Source: Bryobacterales bacterium (lineage in GTDB: Bacteria > Acidobacteriota > Terriglobia > Bryobacterales > Bryobacteraceae). From it: DNA of 50,989 nt. The stretch covers positions 1-50,989 of the forward strand of contig JADLBD010000074.1 of the NCBI GenBank assembly GCA_020847975.1, given 5' to 3'. Both the position numbers and the translations under genes were made by a program. Positions within the stretch are counted from its first letter, which is position 1. Each line of letters begins with the position of its first letter. The notes beneath the pieces are model-generated. The model saw only the letters and a list, made by a program, of their open reading frames with translations. It was not told the origin of the DNA and made no database searches. Shown piece after piece: positions 27,613-36,983 of the stretch.

Positions 27613-30600
27613 TCAGAAATAGATGTGCATGCCCAGTTTCAGGAATCGCGGCAGGTTGCCCTGGACGAAATTGATGCGTCCGAAGTTCGGGTTGGCGACG
27701 TCGTTGCCGCCGCCGATGAGGCCGGTATACCACGGATGATTGAAGGCGTTGACCATTTCGAAGCGGAATTGCGCGCTGATATTTTCGTGGATGGCGAATC
27801 TCTTCGAGACGGACGCATCCCAATTTTGATAACCCGGTACTCGAACGTCTCCGAAGCGCGTGGGGAAGTTCCGCAATGTGAACGGTTCCTGGCGGGGAAC
27901 CCTTGCGCCAGTCGCCGGATTGTTCCAGAGATCGGTGTTGAACCAGCGGTCGAGTGTGCGCTGGTCTGAGGGGAGTTTCGCGCTGCCCGGTGTGACCTGG
28001 GCGGCATTGGGGTAGTCGATTGCCCAGCCGCTCTGATAGGTGATGTCGAAGTTCATCTGCCAGCCGCCAAGGATGAGGTCCACCGGCCTCGCCCACGAGT
28101 TGCCCCAAGCTTTGCCTCTGCCGAAGGGAAGTTCAAAGACGCCGGCGATGGTGAACTTCTGCGGGATGTCGATGTTCGCGGCGGAGCGTTTCTCGAGGGG
28201 TGAGGAGGAAGGATCCGCGAGGTGGAAATCCTGTGAGTTGAGGAAACTCACCCGTTCCAGTGTCTTGCCGATACCGTAGCTGGCAAGGAAGGTGAAGCCC
28301 GCGGACATGCGTTTGGTAACTTTCGATTGGAATCCGTGATAGTCCTGGGCGCCGATGGGGACGTTGTTGAGCGTGATTCCCGAGTACTGCGGGAAAGGAT
28401 TGAGCAGTTGCTGCCGCGGGATGGTGGCTCCATTGAGCCCGGCGTTGTTGGGGATGAGGCCGGCCATGGGATTCGGCACACGGGAGGTGTAGTAGGCCGA
28501 ATCGATGGCTCCGCTGGCGGTCCGGCGGCCCAGTTCCGAGGCGGGTAGCACATCGAGAGGCACGCCTACCGGCGGTTTGCGCGTGGCGTTGCCTACGTAG
28601 CCTACTTCCGCAAGCATGTGGAAGGGAAGCTCACGCTCGATATCAAACGAATACTGGTGAGAGTACGGTAGAGGGCGGTTGAGATAGTTCACCGCGATGC
28701 CTTCGCCGAGAAAACTGGCTCCACCCAGACTGCTGCCGATGGGGTCGAGCAGGCGGCCGCCCGGGAGATTGGCAAACGCATTGTCGACGGTAACCGCCGG
28801 CGTGAGGCCGCCATCGGTGCTGGTGATGGCTGTCGTGCGGCGGCTGAAGCCCTGTGAGGAGCCGATTTCATTCTGGCCCAGGTAGAACAAGCCATAGCCT
28901 CCGCGAACGACCCACTTGCCGGTGACGCGGTACGCGACGCCCACGCGCGGCTGGAAGTTGTTCCGATCCGGATTGAACGCGCCTCGCGGCTGCCCGTTGA
29001 CACCGGCGAATTGGACTGCGCCTTTGAGCGCAAGGCCGGAGACCTGCCTGGCGATGGGGCTGGCGGTGTTGAAGTCGAAACCGCGAAGTTGACGGTTATA
29101 ACGTTCCACCACAGGCGCCTCATAGTCCCAGCGAAGGCCGAGGTTGAGAGTGAGTTTCTGCGAGAGTTTCCAATCGTCCTGGAAGAAGACGGCGAAGTAT
29201 TGGTTGCTCTGCGCAGGGTTGATGTTCTTGTCGACGCCGGCGGAGGTGGGGTAGCCGAGCAGGAAGGAGGCAATTTCGTTGCCGGAAATGGAGTCTCCCC
29301 GAAGAGCATTGGCGCGCGTCCAGGAGCGGTCAAAGGTGTAGAATCCGGCGGCGAGGCCCGGATTGTTGTTGTTGTCGTTGTAGCGCCGGCCTTCCGCCCC
29401 GAACTTGAGCAGATGGCGGCCCATGGCGTAGTTGAAGTTGGGCTGTACCGTGTAGGAATCGTCGGTAGCGACGTTCAGAAGGCGGCTGGCGCCCATGCCC
29501 TGGTAGCTGCCGAGGTTGATTTGAGGGAAGGTGAGGCGATTGAGTTGAGAGACCAGGCTGGGAGCAAAGCCCAGTTGCCGGGGGTCGAACCCGTCGCCGA
29601 AACTGCTGCCCGTGGTTTCCTCCCAGCGCGCCAGGCCGGCGCGCAGATTGAAAGTAAACCGGGGCGACAGGGTGGAGGTCCAGTCAAAAGTGAAATTGCG
29701 CCCGTTGCGGACAAGAGGCGCGTTACCGGTGGTTTCGGCGGGATTGCGGTCCGTGAAGGGATTACTGATGAACACGAGTCCACGGTATTCCGAGAATGGA
29801 TTTTGACCGTAACGGAAGTAGAACGTGTTTTTCGAATTGATGACATAGTCCATGCGGCCGATCCACTGGTCCATGTTGCCGATCCAGCGCGAAGGATAGA
29901 TATAGTTGTTGACGTGGCTGGGGCCGTCGCCCGGGCTGTTGGGGAGCGGGTAGTATTTGAAAGCAGCCGCGGCCACGGGATTGATGCGATTTGATGGAAT
30001 GCGGTTCCCGGCAAAGGGAAGCCGCGTAGCGTCAGGCTGCGTGGTAAGCGGATCGTAAACGGCGATCTGCTGTCCCTGGGCGTTGAAGAGCGTCGAAAAA
30101 TCCCCCTGCCGCCATTCGGCCAGCGGCATCGATTGCGAGCCGGGGTCGGCCGAACGCTGGCGCATCCCTTCGTAGGAGAGCAGCCAGAAGAGCTTGTTGC
30201 GTCCGTTGAATACCTTTGGGATATATACCGGCCCGCTCAGATTGAACCCGAACGTGTTGATGTTGTTCGGCGGCTTCGGCGTGCCGGCGCGATTGAGTTC
30301 GGTTTGATTGGCATTGAGTTCTTCGGATTGAAAGTATTCGAACAAAGTTCCGTGAAAGTTGTTTCCGCCTGATTTAGTAACAATAGTTACTACTCCTCCG
30401 CCCGTGCGCCCGTATTGCGCATCATAGTTGTTTGTAACCACGTTGAATTCCTGCACCGACTCCATGGTCGGGACATGGATGACCGTTCGATTTCCGCGTA
30501 CATTGCTGATGCCGTCGAGAAGGACTTCATTTTCCTTATTGCGCCCGCCGTTTACGGCGAAGTTGGATGTTCCGGCGATATCGAAGGAACGAAGATAGCG

Positions 30601-31092
30601 CCAACCGCCGGTTTTGATGACGCCTGGGGCGGCCCAGGCGATCTGGAACGGGTTGCGGCCCTGCGTAGGGACCTGAGAGATGAGTTCGTTGGCGATGATC
30701 TGGGAGCGGGAGGCGGTTTCCGTTTGCAAAAGAGAAACGTCGGCGCTCACCGTGACGCTCTGGGCGAGATCGCCCAGTTCCATGACGATATCGACACGCG
30801 CGCGATCCTGCGCTTCGAGGCGGATATTTTCCCGCTGGAACCGCTTGAAACCCTGCTGTTCGGCGGAGACTCGATACAGCCCCGGCGCCAGAAATGGTGT
30901 GAGGTAGTTGCCCGTGCTGTTCGATTCAGCGGACACGGACAGGTTGCGCTCGATGTTAGTAACCGTGATGGCGACACCCGGGATGGGAGCGCCGCTGGAA
31001 TCAGTGACCGTGCCGGTAATGCTGGCGCGCACTTCCTGGGAATAGGCGGCCGGCAGGCTCATCAGAGTGAGAAAGAGCAATCGGCGATACAT
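27613..31092 (-). CDS. Oar-like TonB-dependent outer-membrane receptor
   Basis: A 1159-residue protein: Sec signal (MYRRLLFLTLMSLPAAYS), a carboxypeptidase-regulatory-like domain (about 22-110, GTVTDSSGAPIPGVAITV), a plug domain (EVLLDGISNVRGN, VVTNNYDAQYGRTGGGVVTIVTKSG) and a long beta-barrel ending in an aromatic residue (MHIYF), as expected for insertion by the BAM machinery. No SusD-like lipoprotein is adjacent. The ligand is unknown; the downstream DUF1501/PSCyt1 genes suggest a polymer or decorated substrate. ATG 31092 is preceded by GGGGGG. Confidence 0.92.
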   Translation of the reverse strand: MYRRLLFLTLMSLPAAYSQEVRASITGTVTDSSGAPIPGVAITVTNIERNLSVSAESNSTGNYLTPFLAPGLYRVSAEQQGFKRFQRENIRLEAQDRARVDIVMELGDLAQSVTVSADVSLLQTETASRSQIIANELISQVPTQGRNPFQIAWAAPGVIKTGGWRYLRSFDIAGTSNFAVNGGRNKENEVLLDGISNVRGNRTVIHVPTMESVQEFNVVTNNYDAQYGRTGGGVVTIVTKSGGNNFHGTLFEYFQSEELNANQTELNRAGTPKPPNNINTFGFNLSGPVYIPKVFNGRNKLFWLLSYEGMRQRSADPGSQSMPLAEWRQGDFSTLFNAQGQQIAVYDPLTTQPDATRLPFAGNRIPSNRINPVAAAAFKYYPLPNSPGDGPSHVNNYIYPSRWIGNMDQWIGRMDYVINSKNTFYFRYGQNPFSEYRGLVFISNPFTDRNPAETTGNAPLVRNGRNFTFDWTSTLSPRFTFNLRAGLARWEETTGSSFGDGFDPRQLGFAPSLVSQLNRLTFPQINLGSYQGMGASRLLNVATDDSYTVQPNFNYAMGRHLLKFGAEGRRYNDNNNNPGLAAGFYTFDRSWTRANALRGDSISGNEIASFLLGYPTSAGVDKNINPAQSNQYFAVFFQDDWKLSQKLTLNLGLRWDYEAPVVERYNRQLRGFDFNTASPIARQVSGLALKGAVQFAGVNGQPRGAFNPDRNNFQPRVGVAYRVTGKWVVRGGYGLFYLGQNEIGSSQGFSRRTTAITSTDGGLTPAVTVDNAFANLPGGRLLDPIGSSLGGASFLGEGIAVNYLNRPLPYSHQYSFDIERELPFHMLAEVGYVGNATRKPPVGVPLDVLPASELGRRTASGAIDSAYYTSRVPNPMAGLIPNNAGLNGATIPRQQLLNPFPQYSGITLNNVPIGAQDYHGFQSKVTKRMSAGFTFLASYGIGKTLERVSFLNSQDFHLADPSSSPLEKRSAANIDIPQKFTIAGVFELPFGRGKAWGNSWARPVDLILGGWQMNFDITYQSGWAIDYPNAAQVTPGSAKLPSDQRTLDRWFNTDLWNNPATGARVPRQEPFTLRNFPTRFGDVRVPGYQNWDASVSKRFAIHENISAQFRFEMVNAFNHPWYTGLIGGGNDVANPNFGRINFVQGNLPRFLKLGMHIYF

Positions 31093-31145
31093 GGAAACCC
31101 CCCGTAACGAATAAGTGACACAGAGACGCGGGCGCTTCGATCGAG

Positions 31146-31174
31146 ATATCACCTATCGATGATTACTAAGTGAA
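31146..31174 (-). promoter_or_regulatory. Possible promoter of the TonB-receptor operon
   Basis: On the minus strand TTCACT (31174-31169), a 17-base spacer and TGATAT (31151-31146) give four of six matches in each hexamer. It lies 54 bases before the receptor ATG in an AT-richer gap of 172 bases (31093-31264) that otherwise shows no gene. Confidence 0.35.
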
Positions 31175-31264
31175 ATATCTTCAAAAACAGAACGCTGCGT
31201 CCGAATTATCATACCGGAATTCGCGGCTAGTGGAACTAAGTAAGTTGCCGCGGACAGCGAGCAA

Positions 31265-32209
31265 TCAACTGGCCGGGTTGGGGCGGGCGAAACGAATCAG
31301 GCTGGGAGCGGAGAGCCGCCGCCCCTGGTACGACGGCACTTCGCCAAAACGGAGATGCCCTTCCCAATCGCGGCGAGCCTGGCCGATTTCCTCGGGGAGG
31401 CGGGCAACAAAATTCCACCACATGAGAATGGTCTCCGGAAACGGCGGCCCGCCGATCAACAGGACGCGGCTTCCCTCGCGGCTGCGGAAACAGACGCTGG
31501 AGCGGCGCGTGCCGAGGTAGTGGAGGAGTGCCGGTTCCAGAGAATGTCCGTCCATGGCGCAATCTCCTTCCAGCACCAACACGGCGTGCTCAAACCGCGG
31601 GTTGAGTTCCACTTCCGTCTCTTCGCCGGCGTGGGTTTGCACGTCCATACCGAGGATTTCGGAATAATGCCTGCAAGGAGAGGGCGCCCTTCCGAGCGAA
31701 CCGGCGAACACTTGAATGAAAGCGCCGGGTTGCTCGAGGACAGGCGCCTGCTCCCTGCTCTCAAACGCGGGATCCATGTGGCGGTGCGCATCGGGAAGCG
31801 CCACCCACAGTTGCACGCCATTCAGGCGTCCGCTGTTATTGGCCGGAGTCTGTTCGGTGTGGGCGATGCCCTTCCCGGCGGTCATGACATTCACTCCGCC
31901 CGGCCGCGCGAGGACTTCGCATCCCAGGCTGTCGTTATGAACGATTTCCCCATCGAGCAGCCAGGTGACGGTCTGCAAGCCGATGTGGGGATGAGGCGCT
32001 ACGTCCATTGGCTTGCCGCTTTGGAAGGTGAGTGGACCAAAGCGATCGAGAAAGCACCAGGGGCCGATCAGGCGGCGGCCGCGGACAGGCAGCGCCCTGG
32101 ACACTTGCAGCGAGCCAAGATTGACCTGGTGCACGGGATAGGACTCCAGGATGTGGCCAGCAGCCCCGATTGCCGTGCACGTCTTCGCCGCGATTTTGCC
32201 GTCGTTCAT
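31265..32209 (-). CDS. Pirin family protein
   Basis: A 314-residue double cupin. The N-terminal cupin has the pirin metal site: HPHIGLQTVTWLLDGEIVHND and then MTAGKGIAHTEQ, giving the three histidines and one glutamate that bind iron in human pirin; E. coli YhhW of this family has quercetinase activity. The C-terminal cupin lacks the metal ligands. ATG 32209 follows GGTGAG; the long reading further upstream is antisense to mbfA. It is divergent from an iron exporter gene with 87 bases between, so an iron- or redox-related role is plausible. Confidence 0.85.
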   Translation of the reverse strand: MNDGKIAAKTCTAIGAAGHILESYPVHQVNLGSLQVSRALPVRGRRLIGPWCFLDRFGPLTFQSGKPMDVAPHPHIGLQTVTWLLDGEIVHNDSLGCEVLARPGGVNVMTAGKGIAHTEQTPANNSGRLNGVQLWVALPDAHRHMDPAFESREQAPVLEQPGAFIQVFAGSLGRAPSPCRHYSEILGMDVQTHAGEETEVELNPRFEHAVLVLEGDCAMDGHSLEPALLHYLGTRRSSVCFRSREGSRVLLIGGPPFPETILMWWNFVARLPEEIGQARRDWEGHLRFGEVPSYQGRRLSAPSLIRFARPNPAS

Positions 32210-32296
32210 GTCACTCACCACTTTAGGACGGATTGCCGGCCATGGAGCACGGAATCCGCTGACGCCGGCGTCTGATAGCCTGCATCCAAGAAGAGT

Positions 32297-33253
32297 ATGC
32301 GCAACTTCGACAGTCTCTCGGAGAAGGAAATCCTCGCGTTGGCCATTTCGCTCGAGGAAGAGGACGAACGGGTGTACGCTGACTTCGCCGAAGGACTGCG
32401 GCAGGACTTTCCCGCATCGGCGGCAGTGTTCGACGGGATGCGCTTGGAGGAATCGGGCCACCGGCGGCGGCTTATTGAATTGTTTCGGGAAAAATTTGGA
32501 GAGCACATCCCGCTCTTTCGGCGTCAGGACGTAAGGGGATTCATCCATCGCAAACCAGTCTGGCTGGTGCGCCCGCTCGGGCTCGAGACGGTGCGCAGCC
32601 ACGCAATCGCGATGGAAGTGGAGACGCGCCGGTTCTATGAGAAGGCAGCGAACCGGACAGAGGATGCGCATATTCGCCAGCTTCTGGATGACCTGGCGCA
32701 GGAGGAGCGTTCCCATGAAAGCCGGGCGGAGGAACTGGAGCGGCGCAACCTGAAGCCTTCCGCAAGGAAGGCGGAAGACGAGGCGAACCGGCGGCTGTTC
32801 GTCCTTCGGATCGTGCAGCCCGGGCTCGCCGGGCTGATGGACGGTTCGGTGTCCACGCTGGCGCCGGTATTTGCCGCCGCCTTCGCCACGCGGAGCAGTT
32901 GGGATGCGTTTGCGGTGGGGCTGGCAGCTTCAGTGGGAGCGGGAATCAGCATGGGCTTTGCCGAAGCCCTTTCCGACGACGGCAGTCTTACGGGGCGAGG
33001 TTATCCGTGGATGCGGGGACTGATCTGCGGCCTGATGACGGCCGTTGGGGGAGTCGGGCATACGCTGCCGTTCCTCCTGCCGGATTTCCGTGTGGCGTTG
33101 ATCGCCGCCGTGCTGGTCGTGATCGTGGAACTCGGCGTAATTTCCTGGATTCGTCACCGGTACATGGAGACTCCGCCGCTTTCCGCGGCGCTTCAGGTCG
33201 GGCTGGGAGGAGTGCTTGTGTTTCTCACCGGCGTGCTGATCGGCAGTTCCTGA
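32297..33253 (+). CDS. mbfA: MbfA-type iron exporter (erythrin-like domain fused to VIT1 transporter)
   Basis: A 318-residue fusion. Residues 1-155 are a ferritin-like di-iron domain with ExxH pairs Glu52/His55 and Glu137/His140 plus bridging Glu20 and Glu107 candidates. Residues 165-318 are a VIT1/CCC1 transporter with [34 protein letters not shown] and further membrane segments. MbfA proteins of Bradyrhizobium and Agrobacterium export iron under iron excess and peroxide stress. The ATG is preceded by AAGAAGAG. Its 3' end is five bases from the convergent M19 gene. Confidence 0.9.
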   Translation: MRNFDSLSEKEILALAISLEEEDERVYADFAEGLRQDFPASAAVFDGMRLEESGHRRRLIELFREKFGEHIPLFRRQDVRGFIHRKPVWLVRPLGLETVRSHAIAMEVETRRFYEKAANRTEDAHIRQLLDDLAQEERSHESRAEELERRNLKPSARKAEDEANRRLFVLRIVQPGLAGLMDGSVSTLAPVFAAAFATRSSWDAFAVGLAASVGAGISMGFAEALSDDGSLTGRGYPWMRGLICGLMTAVGGVGHTLPFLLPDFRVALIAAVLVVIVELGVISWIRHRYMETPPLSAALQVGLGGVLVFLTGVLIGSS

Positions 33254-33258
33254 AGATC

Positions 33259-34449
33259 CTACTTCTTCTCCGTAATCCGGCGAAACACACGCAGCAGATT
33301 CCCGCCGAGGAATTTCCGGATGCGTTCCTCGGACCATCCGCGTTGCAGCATGGCTTCCGTTAACATCGGCAGGTCGCGGATGTCGCGCATCCCGCGAGGC
33401 GGGGTTGGGCCGCCGTCGAAATCCGTGCCCAGCGCTACATGATCCTCTCCCACCAGTTGGATGGCCCGGTCCACGACATCGAGCCATTGATACGGCGTGT
33501 ACTTGATGTCCTCCGGCATATTCATCCCAACCATGGGAAACTGCGGCGCGACTTTGCGGTCGATGTCCTCGATGGTCATCGGCGTGGTCCGGTTCCTGAT
33601 CTCGGTAGTGTCCCAGAAAGGCTTGCCCGTGTGCCGGGTGCGCCATTCAAACGCCTTGCGATTGTGGAACTCGTTGCCGATCTGGAATCCGATGACGCCG
33701 CCCTTGGCCGCGAGTTTCTTCAGCAGATTGTCCGGCATAGTGCGTGGGATGTCCACGAAACTGCGCAGGCCATGGTGTGTCGCCACGACAGGATCGGTGC
33801 TCAGATCGATGGTCTGCTCGAGCGTCTCGTCGGAGGCGTGGGAAACATTGATGACCATGCCGAGCCGGTTCATCTCCCGCACGACAGCACGGCCGCGCTC
33901 GTTCAAGCCGTGCCACTTCGGCGGCGAGCAGCAGGAGTCGGCAAAATTGTTCGCCCAGTTGTGCGCGGAGAGTTGCGCGGAGCGGAGCCCCAAACGGTAA
34001 AGGCCGCGCAGCACACCGAGATCCCCGTCGAGATCGAACCCGCCTTCGAGATCGAGCACGGCCGCGATCTTCCCCGAGCGGTGTATACGCTCGATCCCGG
34101 TGGCGTTGTGCGCCAGTTCAATTTTGTCCCGGTTCTTTTCCAACTGGGTCAGCGCAAGGTCCACCAGCCGCAGCGTCTGTTTGGTCTCCATTCGCTGCGG
34201 GTAGTAATCTTCGGTGACGAAGATGGAAAAGAACATGGCGTCCACGCCGCCTTCCCGGGCGCGCGGCAGATCAAACTGGCCATCGCTCACCCGTTCTCCA
34301 ATATCTCCGCCGTGATACAACTGGCGGTCAATGACATGAACGTGTCCGTCGAAGACGAACGCGCGTTCATGCAGGCTTCGCGCTCTATCAGACACCTGGG
34401 CGAGCAGCAGGCCCGCCAACGCGGGGGCGCACGCCATCATCCATCGCAT
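33259..34449 (-). CDS. Exported membrane-dipeptidase-like protein (peptidase M19)
   Basis: A 396-residue protein with a Sec signal (MRWMMACAPALAGLLLAQ) and an M19 renal-dipeptidase barrel: FDGHVHVID gives the first metal histidines, LDLEGGFD the bridging glutamate, INVSHASDE and ATHHG later His ligands, and GTDFDGG the final active-site loop. It should cleave dipeptides or related amides in the periplasm. ATG 34449 is chosen, leaving 25 bases to the divergent gene; ATG 34461 is also possible. The tiny divergent gap means promoters must lie inside coding sequence. Confidence 0.85.
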   Translation of the reverse strand: MRWMMACAPALAGLLLAQVSDRARSLHERAFVFDGHVHVIDRQLYHGGDIGERVSDGQFDLPRAREGGVDAMFFSIFVTEDYYPQRMETKQTLRLVDLALTQLEKNRDKIELAHNATGIERIHRSGKIAAVLDLEGGFDLDGDLGVLRGLYRLGLRSAQLSAHNWANNFADSCCSPPKWHGLNERGRAVVREMNRLGMVINVSHASDETLEQTIDLSTDPVVATHHGLRSFVDIPRTMPDNLLKKLAAKGGVIGFQIGNEFHNRKAFEWRTRHTGKPFWDTTEIRNRTTPMTIEDIDRKVAPQFPMVGMNMPEDIKYTPYQWLDVVDRAIQLVGEDHVALGTDFDGGPTPPRGMRDIRDLPMLTEAMLQRGWSEERIRKFLGGNLLRVFRRITEKK

Positions 34450-34474
34450 GGTCCAACTCATGTATGTTGATTTT

Positions 34475-35725
34475 ATGCAAATTACGCGAAGGCAATTGCT
34501 GGCCGGGGCTGCGTATGTTCCCCTTGCGCGCGCCGCCGGCCGGCCGAAGATCGCAGGCGTCGTTACCGAAATCCGGCGCATGTCGCACGGCCAGCACATC
34601 ATCGACCGTCTCCTTGACGGCTACGGCTGGAATGGCGAGCATCACCATCCGCCCATGGACCTTGTTTCTCTCTACGTTGACCAGCATCCCAAGGGCGATC
34701 TCACGCCTGAACGGGCGCAGCGTCATCCCTCAGTGAAAATCGCCTCGAGCATTGCCGAAGCCCTGACGCTCGGCGGCGGCAAACTCGCCGTCGACGGTGT
34801 CATGGTGGTCGGTGAGCACGGCCGCTACCCGCGCAATGAGAAGGGCCAGACGAAATATCCCCGCTACGAATTCTTCCAACAGGTGGTGAAGGTTTTCGAG
34901 TCGAGCGGACGCTCTGTTCCGATGTTCAACGATAAGCATCTTTCCTGGAATTGGGACTGGGCCAAGGAGATGTACGACACTTCGCGCAAGATGAAGTTTG
35001 CCTACATGGCCGGATCGAGCCTCCCTGTCACCTGGCGCACGCCGTCACTCGAGATGCCGCTTGGTTCCCGCATCAAGGAGGCGATGTGCATTTGCTACGG
35101 CGGCGTGGACAGCTACGATTTCCACGGTCTTGAAACCATCCAGTGCATGGTGGAGCGGCGCAAAGGGGGCGAAGTGGGCGTCGAATGGCTGGAGGCCTAT
35201 CGCGACGACAATTTCTGGAAGGCATACAAAGATGGTGTCTGGCCCGCCGACCTGGTGGAAGCCGCGCTTTGCCGCAGCCATACGCTGACTCCGGCGCGCG
35301 AGGGATTCAACGACATTTTTCCAACAGTCGAGGACATGCAGCGCATCGTACGCAAACCGGTTGCCTACCGCTATCGCCACGCCGACGGGCTCATGTGCAC
35401 CATGCTCCTGATGAACGGTCTGGTGCGTGATTTCAACTTTTCGGCGCGCCTGGAAGGAACGAGCGAAATCTTCTCGACGCAGATGTACCTTCCCATGCCT
35501 GACGGGCGCACCACCCTCGCTAATTTTTTCAGCCCCCTCGTCAACAACGCGGAGAAGATGTACCTGACCGGCAAACCTACGTATCCCATAGAACGCACGC
35601 TGCTCACCACCGGACTCACCGCGGCCGGCGTGGAAAGTCTCTACCGCGGGGAGAAGCGCTATGATACGCCGCATCTTGCCATCCGCTATCAGCCCACCAA
35701 AGAGTCCACATTCTGGAGAACGTAA
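34475..35725 (+). CDS. Tat-exported Gfo/Idh-like protein of unknown function (paralogue A)
   Basis: A 416-residue protein starting with a twin-arginine signal (QITRRQLLAGAAY). The body looks like a diverged Gfo/Idh/MocA Rossmann fold: an opening strand AGVVTEIRRMSHGQH, LVSLYVDQHPKGD, GGGKLAVDGVMVVGEHGRYP, then a helical and beta domain with MKFAYMAGSSLPVTWR. The EHG motif sits where sugar-type oxidoreductases have EKP. No known family name is assigned. It is followed with zero spacing by a close cytoplasmic paralogue. Start ATG 34475 opens the Tat signal. Confidence 0.7.
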   Translation: MQITRRQLLAGAAYVPLARAAGRPKIAGVVTEIRRMSHGQHIIDRLLDGYGWNGEHHHPPMDLVSLYVDQHPKGDLTPERAQRHPSVKIASSIAEALTLGGGKLAVDGVMVVGEHGRYPRNEKGQTKYPRYEFFQQVVKVFESSGRSVPMFNDKHLSWNWDWAKEMYDTSRKMKFAYMAGSSLPVTWRTPSLEMPLGSRIKEAMCICYGGVDSYDFHGLETIQCMVERRKGGEVGVEWLEAYRDDNFWKAYKDGVWPADLVEAALCRSHTLTPAREGFNDIFPTVEDMQRIVRKPVAYRYRHADGLMCTMLLMNGLVRDFNFSARLEGTSEIFSTQMYLPMPDGRTTLANFFSPLVNNAEKMYLTGKPTYPIERTLLTTGLTAAGVESLYRGEKRYDTPHLAIRYQPTKESTFWRT

Positions 35726-36898
35726 ATGCAGCGCATAGCCATCATCACAACGATTTACCGATATCTTTCTCACGCCCAACACATGGGGGACCGGTTCCTG
35801 GTGGGGTATCCGCACAAGGGCAAGTGGCACCGGCCCGACATGAAAGTGGTTTCCCTTTATGTGGATCAGAAACCGGAAGGCGATCAAAGCGAGGCGCGCG
35901 CCAAGGAGTTTGGCTTCCAGGTGTACCCCACTATTGCGGAAACTCTGCGCTGCGGGGGCGGCAAACTTGCCGTCGACGCCGTGCTCATCATTGGAGAACA
36001 CGGCAACTATCCGCGCAACGAAAAAGGCCAGATACTCTATCCGCGCTACGAATTCTTCAAGCAGTGCGTCGATGTATTCGAGAAGGACGGCCGGGCTGTT
36101 CCGGTTTATAACGACAAACACCTTTCCTACAGCTTTGAAAAAGCGAAGTGGATGGTGGACCAGTCGCGAAAAATGAAGTTCCCCATGCTGGCGGGTTCCT
36201 CACTCCCGGTTACGTGGCGTCTTCCGGATATCGAACTGCCGCTTGGCTGCGAGATTGAAGATGCGCTCATGGTGGGCGAAGGCGGCAGCGATCCAATGGA
36301 TTTCCACGCCCTCGAGGCCATGCAGTGCATGATTGAACGCCGCAAGGGAGGGGAAACGGGCGTCAAGGCTGTCCAGATGATCGAGGGCGACGCAGTTTGG
36401 AAGGCGGGGGACGAAGGCCGCTGGTCAAAGCGTTTGCTGACGGCCGCACTCTCGCGCAGCGACACGCCGCAAGGTCTCACGGTGAAAGATGGGCGGACAC
36501 AAGACCTGGTGGGCAACGGAGAACTTCCGAAGCTGGTGAAGAATCCCGCCGCGTATTTTATTGAGCACAACGACGGCTTGAAGACGACGCTGCTGATGCT
36601 CAACGGCGCCGTGGCTGATTTCAATTTCGCCGCGCGCGTGAAGGGGTTGGGAATCCAATCGAACCAATTCCTGCTCACACCCGTGCCGAACGTCACCTAT
36701 TCCGCGTGCCTGATGGCCAAAGTGGAGGAGATGTTCTCCACGGGGCGCGCGCCCTACCCGGTGGACCGGACGCTGATTGTCAGCGGCATTCTGGAAGCCT
36801 GCCTGACCTCGAAGCACGACGGGCAGAAGCGGATGGAGACGCCGCACCTGGCGGTTCGCTACAAGGCTCCGGCGCAGAGCCAGCATTGCCGGACGTAG
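35726..36898 (+). CDS. Cytoplasmic Gfo/Idh-like protein of unknown function (paralogue B)
   Basis: A 390-residue protein clearly related to the preceding gene over its whole length: shared blocks VSLYVDQ, GGGKLAVD, YPRNEKGQ, YPRYEFF, NDKHLS, SRKMKF, AGSSLPVTWR and MERRKGGE-like ERRKGGE. Unlike paralogue A it has no signal peptide and starts at the first Rossmann strand (RIAIITTIYRYLSH). ATG 35726 directly follows the upstream TAA, with GGAGA ten bases ahead. An oxidoreductase- or binding-type role is inferred from the fold only. Confidence 0.7.
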   Translation: MQRIAIITTIYRYLSHAQHMGDRFLVGYPHKGKWHRPDMKVVSLYVDQKPEGDQSEARAKEFGFQVYPTIAETLRCGGGKLAVDAVLIIGEHGNYPRNEKGQILYPRYEFFKQCVDVFEKDGRAVPVYNDKHLSYSFEKAKWMVDQSRKMKFPMLAGSSLPVTWRLPDIELPLGCEIEDALMVGEGGSDPMDFHALEAMQCMIERRKGGETGVKAVQMIEGDAVWKAGDEGRWSKRLLTAALSRSDTPQGLTVKDGRTQDLVGNGELPKLVKNPAAYFIEHNDGLKTTLLMLNGAVADFNFAARVKGLGIQSNQFLLTPVPNVTYSACLMAKVEEMFSTGRAPYPVDRTLIVSGILEACLTSKHDGQKRMETPHLAVRYKAPAQSQHCRT

Positions 36899-36983
36899 CT
36901 GATCTATGGCAGAGCACGAATCTGAATGGGCTTGTTTCCATAGGGCGCCGGACGGAAGAACCGGTCCGGGGCAAGCCCCACCC

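Noticed and set aside
32210..32716. N-terminal extension of the pirin gene
   Set aside because: Antisense to the di-iron domain of mbfA and non-conserved; ATG 32209 has its own ribosome-binding site.
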